Part shown: positions 47,413 to 57,886 of the stretch, one piece after another | Layout: each line of letters begins with the position of its first letter | How positions within the stretch are numbered: the stretch's first letter is position 1 | NCBI GenBank assembly: GCA_963693085.1 | Contig: OY856410.1 | Span: 563,741,906-563,805,905, forward strand | Length of the DNA: 64,000 nt | From: Alisma plantago-aquatica | Taxonomy: Eukaryota; Streptophyta; Magnoliopsida; Alismatales; Alismataceae | Direction of reading: 5' to 3' | Notes under the pieces: model-generated | What the model saw: the letters and a program-made list of their open reading frames with translations, nothing else | The model's database searches: none | What the model was told of the DNA's origin: nothing | Translations under genes and position numbers: made by a program

Positions 47413-49010
47413 TGTTGGATCCTAGATGGGTGATTAGATGCTCTAGAGGGGGGGTGAATAGAGCTGAAAGCACTTAAACAAAACTCATTAAACCTTCAAA
47501 TTATATGACAAGATAAGGTTGCTAAATAGGTAATTTGAGTGCAACTAAATCATGCATAGCAAGGATAAGAGAGATTGAACATGCACCAATAGACAAGCTA
47601 TTTAGAGTGGTTCCACACTTCAAACTAGAAGAGTGTCAGTCCACTTGCCTAGAGAGGTCAACCTCTAGGACTTCCAACAATTGCACTCTTATATTCACTT
47701 ATAAGACTTACAATACATGACCAAACAAAGGACTTACCTATCCAATACAAAGAGTCTTCAATCTTACCAAGGACTTACCCACTTTGCAAGAGTCTTCGGC
47801 CTTCTCCAAGGACTTACCCACTCTTGCACAAGTCTTCGGCCTTGTAGGAATTACCCACTCTTCTTGGATCTTCCGCCTTTGACTTCACCTTCACTCGGAG
47901 AAGCTTCCACCAAGGTCTTACCTACTTGAGCTTGAGTCTTTTGCCTTCTCCAAGGGCTTACCCACTCTAGCTCCAAGTCTTCTGCCTTGATCTTCACCAA
48001 GGGACTCCTTCCCTTGTTCTTCTTCACCTCTCTTGGACAAGAGAGAGAACCTTCATCTTCATGGTTGAAAGAAGAGATAGGAGGTGGTGGAAGTGAGAGC
48101 CTCACAAGATATACATATAGGACTAGCTCTCTTACAGATTTCCTACTCACTCTAATGGATGTAGCAAGTGATTAAGCTTAGAGAGAGAGAGGAGGCTGTA
48201 GGAAGCACTCAACTACATAATAGGAGCCTCACAAAGAGTTTGCAATGAATGCTCTGCCTTGGAATGAAGTCCAAGGGGTCCTATTTATAGTTGGGAATGC
48301 CTCTTAACCTTTGGGAACACTTATGAACGAAAACTAGCCGTTTTGTGGCTTGCAACGGATCTATTTTCACTTGTTGCAACTCCATAACGGCTAGAAACAC
48401 TTTTCTGCACTTTTCCGTACAGTGCATTCGGTCGAGTTTCAATTGGTGTAACTCGACCGATGCAATCTTCAGAAAATCAGCCCAGGTGGATCGGTCGAGT
48501 TTCAGGGTGGGAAACTGGACCGATTCAATCTTCAAAAAATCAGCCCAGGTGGATCGGTCGAGTTTCAGGGTGGGAAACTGGACCGATTCAATCTTCAGAA
48601 AATCAGCCCAGGTGGATCGGTCGAGTTTCAAGGTGGGAAACTGGACCGATCAAGTGCCTGTAATTGATTTTCAAAGTTGCATTAAAAGTGCTCTAATATT
48701 CGATCTAAGTGTTCCTGATATTTTTCTAAGCTTAATTACAAGTCATACAATCATTACAAGTGATTTACAACATGATTCTAATGGATATACATCATATTAC
48801 AAAAACGTGCACTTGTATGACTTTGACTTGTCTTTTTCTCCAATTTGATATGCGCAAGTTAGGGCAATTGGAGTGTGTCTATACCTAATCTGAAATTACT
48901 CAAGTAGAGACATTAGACACCAATATGTGGAATGGTTAGTCATCATCAAAACATGGGTTTAGTCAATTTAGACGTGAGTCAACTTTGACCTAATTGACCT
49001 TGAGTCAACA
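47413..49010 (-). repeat. 5' LTR of the TR-GAG element
   Basis: TGTTGACTCAAGG ... GGATCCAACA on the minus strand. It contains three tandem copies of a unit of about 60 bases at 48465-48650, each bearing CGGTCGAGTTTC and GGACCGAT. Confidence 0.88.
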
Positions 49011-49015
49011 AGGTC

Positions 49016-50240
49016 AAGTTCTCCAATGATATCAAGCCAATCCTTCTCTAATCATTTCTTCCCTCTCCACTCCATGTCCCCTAAGGCCATGCCGGAAAGG
49101 ACTAATATGGGATGTGAAAAGGACAGGAACAAAAAGGTACATGTACCGGATGGGATGCCTTACTTCCCATCTCATGTTTGGATGCAACCACCGATAGGAT
49201 TTGCAATGAGGTCTACTTTAACTTTGATACTTTACTTTTCCACCTAATCAAAATAAATCAGCAGTTCAGCAAGCAATAGTATTTTTTGCTCAAAGAAGAA
49301 AAATACATAGATTAGGATTGTTCGGCCTGCGAAACCAGAACGGTTGATCAGGGAAAGGGGAGAGGACGAGGAAGCAGAGGTACATGTTGACGGTTTTAGA
49401 CACTTCATGCCAAATTGGTAGAGAAGAAAAGAATAGGAAGTAACCCCATGACGGAAGAACAGCACATGGGAGACAATTAAGAAGAATGTATGTAACGGGA
49501 AGGAAAGAAGACAAGGACAGAGGGCAGAAGATGTGGACGGCGACTAGGCGGAGGTAGGAGACACAGACGTGACTGGGAAGAGACAGAAGATGCGGACACG
49601 GATGGGTGGCGATAGAAGATCGGGAAGGGGGTGAGAGGAGACAAGAGACGAGGACACGGCTAGACGGAAGCAGATGTCGAGGACGGCGGCTAGGAAGAGG
49701 AAGAAGACGAGGATGAGGCTAGGCGGAGGGAGAAGTCAAGGACAACGGTCGGGTAGAGGAAGAAGATGAGGATGTGACTGGGCAGAAGTAAAAGACGAGG
49801 ACGGCGACTGGGCAGAGGAAGAAGAGAGGACGCGGCTGGGTGGAGGCAGAATATGAGGACGGCGGCTGGGCAGAGAAGAGAAGATGAGGGTGTGGTTGGG
49901 AGGAGGCAGAAGACGAGGATGGTTGAACGAAGGGAGAAAACTTCTGGAGCAGTCGTATGTGCAAGCTGGAAAGAGGAGCAATTGAGTCGAATAGTCGAAA
50001 ACGAACGTGTGAAGGCGGCCACCGCTCATATGGTCGGGGGCATGAGGGATCGGGGGATATATCTGATGTAATACTAGGGGGGAGAGAGAACAGGGAATCC
50101 TTGTTGGTTAGGACTTCGATTCCGGCTCAGTTACCATCCAGACGTTGTTTTTGTGCATCCAAACATAGGATCCGGTTAACATTGGGATTAGGAGTCCTAT
50201 CCTTGTTGGGATCCATTGAACTAAACATGCCCTAATGTCA
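49016..50240. other. Unclassified intron stretch with GA-rich minisatellite
   Basis: At 49500-49925 units of about 35-42 bases resembling gaggacgcggctgggcagaggaagaagac repeat about ten times with much variation. The phrases CATGTTTGGATGCA (about 49172) and TGCATCCAAACATA (about 50155) are inverted copies and may be near the ends of an unrecognised DNA transposon. No gene is supported; the open frames on both strands of the minisatellite are repeat artefacts. Confidence 0.4.
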
Positions 50241-50249
50241 TAGGGGAGT

Positions 50250-51428
50250 TTATCTTTGTCTTTGTCCACCCCAACCACTTTCGTCGTCTCTTCGTGGTTG
50301 GTGTGCGGGGGAGAGATAGACGAAATGAAAAGAGGAGAAAGAGAAGAGAGTTCAGAGCTCAGAAGAGGAAAGAGGAAGAAAAGCATTGTTTTCATATGGA
50401 GTTTTTTGTACTTAATGTGTTATCCAATCTCACTCCAGTTCAAGGCCAATATCGTCCATCCTCGCCATTTAGATTTTGAGTTGCCAAGCATTGTTCTATC
50501 ATTCAGAACTCATCTTATCACAGAGTCGACTAAAAAAGATGACTCCACGAATCAATTGGATGTTATCAGCGCTCTACATCAGGCAAATATGCTTCTCCAT
50601 CGGCCATGTCTTGGTCATTCTACTCTGGCAAGACTTTAGTCGTCTAGTACTAGAGCATCATTTAGTCGGCTACGTCATCTATGTTCTCTTCTTATTCGTA
50701 TGTGGCCTATCAAGCACGTTCATGTTCATTTGTGCCCACGTTTATGTTCGTGCATGCCATGTCTCGCACGTTGATGTTTGTCCATTCCCACATTGATGTT
50801 CGTCCGTGCCAAGCACGTTGACGTTCGTCTGTGCCCTATCAAGCACATTGACTGTCTAGGCTACCACATGATCGTCTTTTCCTGGAAACTACTTCAATGA
50901 GTAGCAACTAAGTTCGTGACTCAAATGATCTTCGCATGTTCCTTCAGCATACTCCAAGATACAACCTCCCACCTAGTCCAAGCTTTGGATGTTTCAAAGA
51001 TTTAATGCTTATCAATCTCTCTCAAAGACTCGGTGTTTATCAATCTCAGGGGAAGCTTCAAAGTCAAAGATGCCAAGATATTAAAGTGCGGGGGAGTGCA
51101 CATGTCATGCTAAGTCAGAGGCTATCATGTGTTAGACATAATTTTTTTTGTATGTCTTGTATTTGTCTGTCATCCAAGTTGGGCATGTGATTCTCCCATG
51201 CTCCAGCTTACGAGAGAGTGTTAGAAGTATCAGTCATATCATATATGGGTCGGAGTCTGTAGGCCCATATAGAGTCTAGTCAAATCTGGAAGTCCTCTAG
51301 AATCATGTCCACCTTATAAAGGAGAGGGGTCTTTCTTGTATATAAAAATGTTGTGAATAAATCGTCTATCCATTATTTCCAGCAGTCATGTTTCACAAGG
51401 ACGAGTTTTTCTTCCCTTGTCGTCTTCC
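50250..51428 (+). pseudogene. Copia relic: pol fragments and LTR-like end
   Basis: The plus strand holds scattered copia Pol pieces: a GAG-pre-integrase-like LHRPCLGHSTLARL (50585-50640) and a broken RNase H end (about 50840-51110: KHIDC ... KLLQ ... TKFVT) recognisable by order only. It then has GAGAG|TGTTAGAAG at about 51219, which looks like a polypurine tract followed by an LTR running to roughly 51384. Short tandem repeats of cacgttgatgttcgtccgtg type occur at 50700-50850. At 50250-50420 there is a second partial copy of sequence also found inside LARD-3 (52790-52890). LARD-3 interrupts this relic at 51428. Confidence 0.5.
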
Positions 51429-51596
51429 TGTTGAGAGTTATTTAGTTAGTGTTTTATTATTAGTTTGTAATATCGACCTAAGTGTCTTGGCCCATTAGGG
51501 TTGTCTTATGCCATGTACGCTTCCTTGTTCTCCTATTTATAGGAGCAGGGTTTCTCCTATCTAATATAACAAGTAACCGTCTTTTATTTTCTAAGA
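51429..51596 (+). repeat. 5' LTR of LARD-3
   Basis: Starts TGTTGAGAGTTATTTAG and ends TTTTCTAAGA, a non-canonical end fixed by the target duplication on the other side. The primer site follows without gap. Confidence 0.85.
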
Positions 51597-53727
51597 TGGT
51601 ATCAGAGCAGCCGTCCTAGGAACCAAAAACCCTACGCAAAAGAGAGAGAGAAAATCAGAAGCAAGGCCCCTTGCGGGCGGCCGCCACCCTTGGCGGAGAT
51701 TGGCTGCCCGCAGGGAAATTTCCCTGCTTGCATCATACGTTGCGCCGTTGCTGCCCCTCTTCTCACCATCGCTTGTGTGCTCTGACCGCCCTTGCTTGGA
51801 TTATCTCCCTATCCAAACCGATGCGACCCAGCTCTTTCCGCTGTAACCGAACCCCCCATCATGTGATATTACCTCATCCCTGCCTCATCTACAGCCATGT
51901 TGCTCCTCCATCGATGTCCCTAATGTTGATTGCTTCCGATCTCCAATAAGTGTCATTGCTGATAGCCTGATAGCCGACAAAACAAAGGCTTCCGCATTGT
52001 CCTCTTTCCTTCCCTTTCACCTGCAGCTGCCGCAAAACCCCCTTTCCCCTTCCATCACCCAGACCATGTCCACTGTTGTCCATATCACCCATTTCTGCTT
52101 GCCTCCGCCCATGAAGAGGATGCTTTTCCTCCCCGCTTTGGGTTAACTCCCCGGTTCGGCCCTCAACTAGCATCGGCAATAGGTAGTCCTCCGCCCCCAC
52201 ATCCCTGTGGATCAATCGGAATCTGTAATGTTTGTTTTGTTCGCTGCCTATGTCGGATATTTATTTGGTGGATTAGAACATCTACAACATATTGCTGCAA
52301 AAAGGAAGTCTGTTGAGGCCACTAATGAATGTCTAAACATCGGAGGCCAACCTGCAAACTATATTCTGTGTCCATCTAGTTGCTGATCAGTTCTTGGATA
52401 TCTAGGAAAACCACTGGACCTTGTTTTCGTGTTGGTTGGCGACACCTACAGTTCATGCTTGGCACAAAGCAAAGAATCATATTATGCTTGGACATTGATT
52501 TGAGAATTGAATCTGGTTTGCGAGTCCTAGCAACTTTGGCCACAAATTTCTTGTGACCAATTAGTAATGGATTTCTCTGTCATATTATTACTCTCTATAA
52601 AGATTTGTGCTTGAAATTTCTTCAAAAATCTTTGTAGACCTTTTGTTTTTTGGGGGCTCTGCCCCCGAGCCCCCGCGAGGGGCGGCCTCCCCTCGACTCC
52701 TGCCCGCTGAAGGGCAACAGGACCCCCTAATTGGGGGGCCGCTCCCCCCAAACCCCCCGGCAGTTCTACGACTTATTTTTTTGGGAGTTTCTTTACCAAT
52801 GTCCACCCCAACCACTGTTGTTTCCTTCCGTGGTTGGTGAGAGGGGGAGAAATAGAGGAGAGATGAGATGCAGAAAGGAATTTATTCTACTTATATCTAT
52901 GAGGATCTTTTTGTTGCTTTATATTTTGTGGATCTTGATGCATGTGTTGAAGAACTTGTGGACTTCTACTATTGATGCTTACTGACGGCTTCTTGGAGTG
53001 CTTTGTATCTGGAGCTTATTTATGTTGATATTGCCCTTTGGTTTGCTGATGGTCTTCTATCCGGCTACGTCGACTCTACTTTCTACATTTTATCGCGCTT
53101 ATTTCTGTGTTGAAACTGTCTGTGCCTTGTGCTTGTTGATTCTTTCTTTGTCCGTGCTTTATTTGCACGTTGACTGCTGTGACCCAACACTCTTTGGGAC
53201 TTTGACCTACTGTGCGCCAGCACTCTCTGGCATATATGTGCCTTGTTTGCACATCGACTCTCTACTTCTGTGTGCCAGCATTCTCTGGCTCGTCCGTGCC
53301 CTGTTTCGTACGTTGACTACTATTGCTACTGTGATCCAACACTCTCTGGGCTCTACTAGTGTGATCCAGCACTCTCTGGGCTCTGCTACTGTGATCCAGC
53401 ACTCTCTGGCTACTACGACGACGACTTTGATGAAGACCTTGGTGCCTATCAGCTATTTTAACTTTTGCTCCAGATGATTATGTTGCTGCTTATTTCTGCT
53501 CCAGATGATCGAGAAAGCTTTTGCTAGCCTGCTTGCTTGCTTGCTTGGAGTATCTACTTGAGGGGGAGTGTATGAGTTTCTGAGTGTTCGAGTTCTTTAA
53601 TATTGAGGGGGAGAAAAATTTTGTATGGGCTTGGTTTATCTTTTTTTATTTTGTTTCTTTATTTTCTAGTTTGACTCTCTGTTTGCAAGCTGATTTGGGA
53701 GTCTCCCAACTTCAGCTTGAGGGGGAG

Positions 53728-53895
53728 TGTTGAGAGTTATTTAGTTAGTGTTTTATTATTAGTTTGTAATATGGGCCTAAGTGTCTTGGCCCATTAGGGT
53801 TGTCTTATGTCCTCTACGCTTCCCTGTTCTCCTATTTATAGGAGTAGGGTTTCTCCTATCTAATATAACAAGTAGCCGTCTTTTATTTTCTAAGA
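53728..53895 (+). repeat. 3' LTR of LARD-3
   Basis: Partner of the 5' LTR at roughly 95% identity, preceded by AGCTTGAGGGGGAG. Confidence 0.85.
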
Positions 53896-53900
53896 CTTCC

Positions 53901-54360
53901 CAAGTGAATAACGGTGAAATAGTCTCTCTTTTAGATCCCTTGCATCCACCCTCACCACCACCATCTTCTACACCACCTCAATTCTTCTCTCGTGTTTATC
54001 ACTGGCACACAAAAGTTGACCCCAAGCAACAATCCTTCCATCACCATTTTTTCTATTTTAACCTAACTTATCGGTGGCACTTTTACAAAGGTATATGCTC
54101 TTGCACTATCAAGCATCCCATCTCTTAAACATGTTGCCTAGCTCACCTCTCTCATGTTTATGCCTTTGACACAGATTTGGATACCGCCTTTATTCCCAGG
54201 CATCTAACAAATTCTCTTCGACATCCTGGATGAAAAATGGCTATGCTGGATGAGATGTAGGCTCCACGCAACAATTGCACATGGGACCTAGTTGACCTCA
54301 ACCTGGCCAGAACATTGTTAGTTGTCGATTGATATTCTCGGTTAAACATTGCTCCTATGG
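53901..54360 (+). pseudogene. Copia relic continued: start of reverse transcriptase
   Basis: After removal of LARD-3 the older copia relic continues. At about 54210-54330 the plus strand reads HPGWKMAMLDEM and then NCTWDLVDLNLA, the stretch at the start of copia reverse transcriptase (HP.W..AM..E...L..N.TW.LV). Stops and frameshifts are present. The order of the pieces around LARD-3 suggests rearrangement, because RNase H-like pieces lie before the RT start. Confidence 0.5.
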
Positions 54361-56071
54361 CACTATCGAGAGACTAAAGGCACGATCGGATGATGAAGAT
54401 TTCAAAATAATGACAAAGCTAATGACTAAATGGTAGACTTGGATCCAGATGAAGAAGAAATCTATACAAGTATTCGAATAACTTGGGGAGCAGTTGCAGA
54501 AGCTAGCAGGGCGGAAAAAGCATCAAAAACAAGGAAAAGTGCTAGGGTGGCCAATCTTAACACTAATATTAAGATGTGTGATGCAAATAGGGGAGGCAAA
54601 GATGAGTATGATTATGCAATTTATGATGGTGATATAGATGATTACTTATATTTCGACAAATATTCTGAGGATGTTAAGACTAATTTGGAGAATGATAGTA
54701 CTAATTTTGTGGGCATCGGAGTGAGGAAGATGGATACTGAAATTTGGTGATTGACTCTTTTTAATTTGTGGAAGTTACTTTTTACGTGAGGACTCTTTCT
54801 AGGTTAATAAAAATCTTTTTAATACATTAAAATATAATTCATAATTCTTGATTATTGAATAGTATTTCCCAATGTTAGTTGTCTAATATACCCTACATTT
54901 TTTCTCTTTTAAACGTGGACCGCTTTTTCATAAAGTATCAGCCTCAAACCCACTTCACACTTAAGCGCCCGAGGGGGTTCATTCGCTCACTTTCTTCTTA
55001 CGCTTTCCAAAACCTAACCAACCTTTTCAACCCCTCCCAACACAAGAACCCCCCATCCCACCCCAACCCACCTCATGAACCAACAGGTTTTAAACCTGCA
55101 GATTGTAGACAATCAGGCTTACCAGTTGAACCAACGGGTGAGTGTTTTTACTAACCTGAAGTTGAAAAATGGGGTGGCGTTCCCCACCAAATCAGGCCCT
55201 AGATCTTAGGCCTAAATTTGGGTTGGGTATGGGTCTGCATTTTGCACATTAATTATGCCTAAAGTTGGCTTGTGACCTGACTAAAATCTGGTTCTGACGA
55301 GTCAATAAGACATGAAACGACCCAACAAAATGATCATTCCTACTCCTAAATACAATATTTAGACCATATTTGAAATAGACTGTTTTGATATCTCTTCAAT
55401 TTTTAGTTTGTTGGAAACCATCACAAACCCTACGCCCATCTAGATTATAAGACCAAGGACTTAATTTGACAAAAAAGCCCTAATCTTCGTTTTATGGTAC
55501 TTTTTTTGGGTCTTAGTATACAAGTTTAGGGCTCTAGTCATATGAGCAAGGATTGTTGCCAATATAGAAGCACAATGAGTCAATAAATATATTTGAGGCC
55601 TTAGTGCGTACAACATATGCCTTGGTATGTCTAGCAAGTACTTCAATTTCCACGACAAGGATCTTGTTATCGTTGTCAAGGGTTTCATTAGTAATGTGAA
55701 TGGGCTTCATTGTCATGACTTTACGATTAATCAATTGTTTCAAAAAAATGTTTGCTTTCCGTCAAATGTAGTTTTGAGCTTCGCATGATATTGCCAATCC
55801 GCTCTTTGCACTTCTAGGATATTTTGATTATTTATAGAAAATTTATATTTTGTGTGACTGTGCCCTTGAAATGAAAACAAAGTTTCCATTGTATTTGGTC
55901 CTTTTCAAGATACTACAACAACAGCAAAGGAATCCCCATTGTTAAATCGTGTTGAAAGATTTGAAGCGGACCATCTTCACTTGTCTTTATGACCAAACTT
56001 GCTTCTTCACTGAATAGCATTTGGCTATGCAAAGATCACAACCTTTTTGTGCACTTTTTGCTTTCTTGCTG
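54361..56071. other. Gene-less intron stretch, one small acidic frame
   Basis: The plus-strand frame 54430-54750 (106 residues) has a basic patch (EKASKTRKSARVA) and an acidic Tyr-rich end (YDYAIYDGDIDDYLYF). I do not recognise it; the character resembles tails of hAT transposases, but there is no domain to prove it. The rest of the stretch shows no element ends and no further gene. Confidence 0.35.
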
Positions 56072-57284
56072 TTTACAAATGGGGGTGGGCATGAAACCAA
56101 ACAAGACAACTACACAACACAAAATTCAACAAACGACCAATTTGTTTCGGTCTAGCGAGGTTTTACGGTCTTGTACAATCTGAAAACTCTTGGGACCAAC
56201 CATTAGTGGTCTGGTCTTGGTTTGCCCTGCCATCCAAGCCGAACCACACCAACCTTACAGAATTTGCTTTTATTAAGCTAAGGCATATTCGCATGGCATG
56301 TAACAAGTAGATGTATCCCTATATTGTTATACATTTATCAATTGTAACTTGTAAGTATTTAAAAACATGTCATACATATGTGTTAAACACATGAAACCAT
56401 AAGAAAACCTTTCTAAGTCTAGTAAATGAACATAAAATTATAGTTAAATATCCAAAAAAACCATTGCTAAGTATCCTAGCTCGTTCAACTGGTACAACCA
56501 AATTAAGTAGCATTAGGTCCAAGTAATATATTCTTTCACAGTGATAGACTAAATAACTTACATTAAATATCACAAATAACTTGGCAGAAAAATCAAAGTG
56601 ACCATTCGTTAGATGCATTCTACAAGTATGACTGGCCTTTTAGTATACTATTAATAAATCGTAAATCATATTAGTTTGAGACGAATCCAAACTAGACCAC
56701 AAAAGTTGTCATGAGTTTAGTGTAGTCTCTCGGTATGCCAATGGCCTAGTTCGGTCTAGAAATTCTCTAAAACATTAATATGCCGGATGTGAATGTTGTA
56801 TGGTAGTGCATGTTGAGCTATAAATAACAATATGTTCAAACAATGAATATGTAAAAATGAGAATTCTAAGGTAAATGTGCAAAAAGACAAGGAAAAATCA
56901 TCTTAGAAAAACTTTATAAGAACAAAGTGGAAGTGGTCGGTGCAGAGCACAAATTACAAGAGGTTGCCTTAAATTGTTTGGACATATGCAAAGAAAAGAA
57001 GACTTGCATGTGTCCCAATTCAGAGTAATAATATTGAGTCAAACCAAGTTATAAAAGAAGATGGTACACGTAAACTAATTTGGAGAGAGTTGGCAAGGTG
57101 ATATTTGGATTCATTATACCTCATTGGCAATATGACCTAAAATAGAGACGAAATAATGGGAGAAAAGGATTTATGCAATCGACCCCTAGCATGGTCAAGA
57201 TTGATTCTTAGATGATTACAATGACTATTAGTGGCTTGGTCTGTGGTTTTAGCCCCGAACCAGATGCCCATCCCCATTTACAAG
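56072..57284. mobile_element. hAT-like element carrying an RTE relic
   Basis: The element proper is 56080-57276 (1197 bases). Its ends are inverted copies (TGGGGGTGGGCATG and TGGGGATGGGCATC) flanked by TTTACAAA and TTTACAAG, an 8-base target duplication with one change. There is no hAT transposase. From about 56856 to 57215 the interior encodes, with stops, the C-terminal tail of an RTE LINE. Confidence 0.78.
56856..57215 (+). pseudogene. RTE-type LINE tail relic
   Basis: The plus strand reads MRIL, MCKKTRKNHLRK and LKLFGHMQRKE, matching in order the MRMLRWMCGKTRKD and LRWYGHVQRR phrases of plant RTE reverse transcriptases, with several stops. It lies wholly inside a hAT-like element and is opposite in strand to the RTE tail at 26597-27074. 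Confidence 0.6.
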
Positions 57285-57886
57285 TAATTCAATTTGTGTG
57301 AACTTATGTAATAAATGGAATGAAAAGGATAGTTTGATAATTGCGATCTATTTCAATGGATTACAGCAATCATAAGTGAATCCCATTACCTTGATAGAAA
57401 GAATGGCAATTACAATAATTGATAATCTGCCATGTATAAAAATAATGTCAACCTATAAATCATCATGGTCGATTATAGTTGTCTCCTAAGTTCAAATTTG
57501 TTAGAGATGAGTTGATAAACAATGTTTATAGTCAATGACAACAACTCATTAGGTGCTTCTACCGATATATGAATTTACACTTTTGAATTTTGATTGACGA
57601 ACCAATGAGTTGTTGCCCATGCAGATGGGATGAGTAGAATTCCCACTTATAGCTAAGCCAATATGGGGTTTGGCATTTTCCTTTATCTAACTTTGTAATG
57701 AAACTACTCATCAATTATGCCATGTTCTTCCTCACACACAACAAAGCTAGTAGATTTGGATATCATCTTTTGCACATTGATCTTCACCTTCTACTGTTAT
57801 CCTAATAGCACAATACTAACTGTTCAAGATTTCTGACGGAACAGCAAAAAATTGGAAATGAAAAGATGAAGAGATAGAATAATCAC
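57285..57886 (-). other. Intron stretch next to the donor site
   Basis: About 600 bases of AT-rich sequence between the hAT-like element and the donor of the first F-box exon. I see no repeat ends or coding frame. It probably belongs to the ancestral intron. Confidence 0.5.

Larger units (their letters stand above)
41934..49010 (-). mobile_element. TR-GAG type LTR element (gag only), complete with TSD
   Basis: LTRs at 41934-43532 and 47413-49010 (1599 and 1598 bases) are about 98-99% alike by eye. AGGTC flanks both sides (41929-41933 and 49011-49015). On the minus strand the primer site TGGTATCAGAGCGGG lies two bases after the 5' LTR, and AAGGGGGAGAA precedes the 3' LTR. The only coding sequence is a 634-residue Gag (47361-45457). 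The 1.9 kb between gag and the 3' LTR has no protease, integrase or reverse transcriptase. LTR size, Gag type and dyad-rich non-coding parts point to a Sirevirus-derived copia element. An intact gag without pol is the definition of TR-GAG elements. Confidence 0.9.
51429..53895 (+). mobile_element. LARD-3, non-autonomous LTR element, complete with TSD
   Basis: LTRs 51429-51596 and 53728-53895 (168 bases each) differ at about 8 positions. CTTCC flanks both sides (51424-51428 and 53896-53900). The primer site TGGTATCAGAGCAG abuts the 5' LTR, and TTGAGGGGGAG precedes the 3' LTR. The 2.1-kb interior has no gag or pol. It includes a GC-rich stretch at 52640-52765 and tandem repeats of about 31 bases (TGTGATCCAGCACTCTCTGG) at 53325-53410. 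Orientation is antisense to the F-box gene. Confidence 0.88.
12385..57886 (-). other. 45.5-kb intron of the F-box gene
   Basis: The donor GT is at 57886-57885 and the acceptor AG at 12386-12385 on the minus strand. The exon phases are complementary, and the protein reads ...LVYMCGR-TDRLRSLHL across the junction, as expected for a continuous LRR. Its 45,502 bases consist mainly of identifiable transposable elements, nested at least three deep (hAT-like MITE and copia element 2 inside LARD-2). Five LTR elements (copia-1, LARD-1, LARD-2, TR-GAG and their LTRs) lie in the sense direction of the gene, apart from LARD-3 and copia-2, which are antisense. Splicing over this distance is inferred from sequence only. 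Confidence 0.75.

Noticed and set aside
49690..50029. Ser/Pro-rich minus-strand frames of about 100 codons
   Set aside because: Produced by the GA-rich minisatellite; three frames are open at once and none is conserved in pattern.
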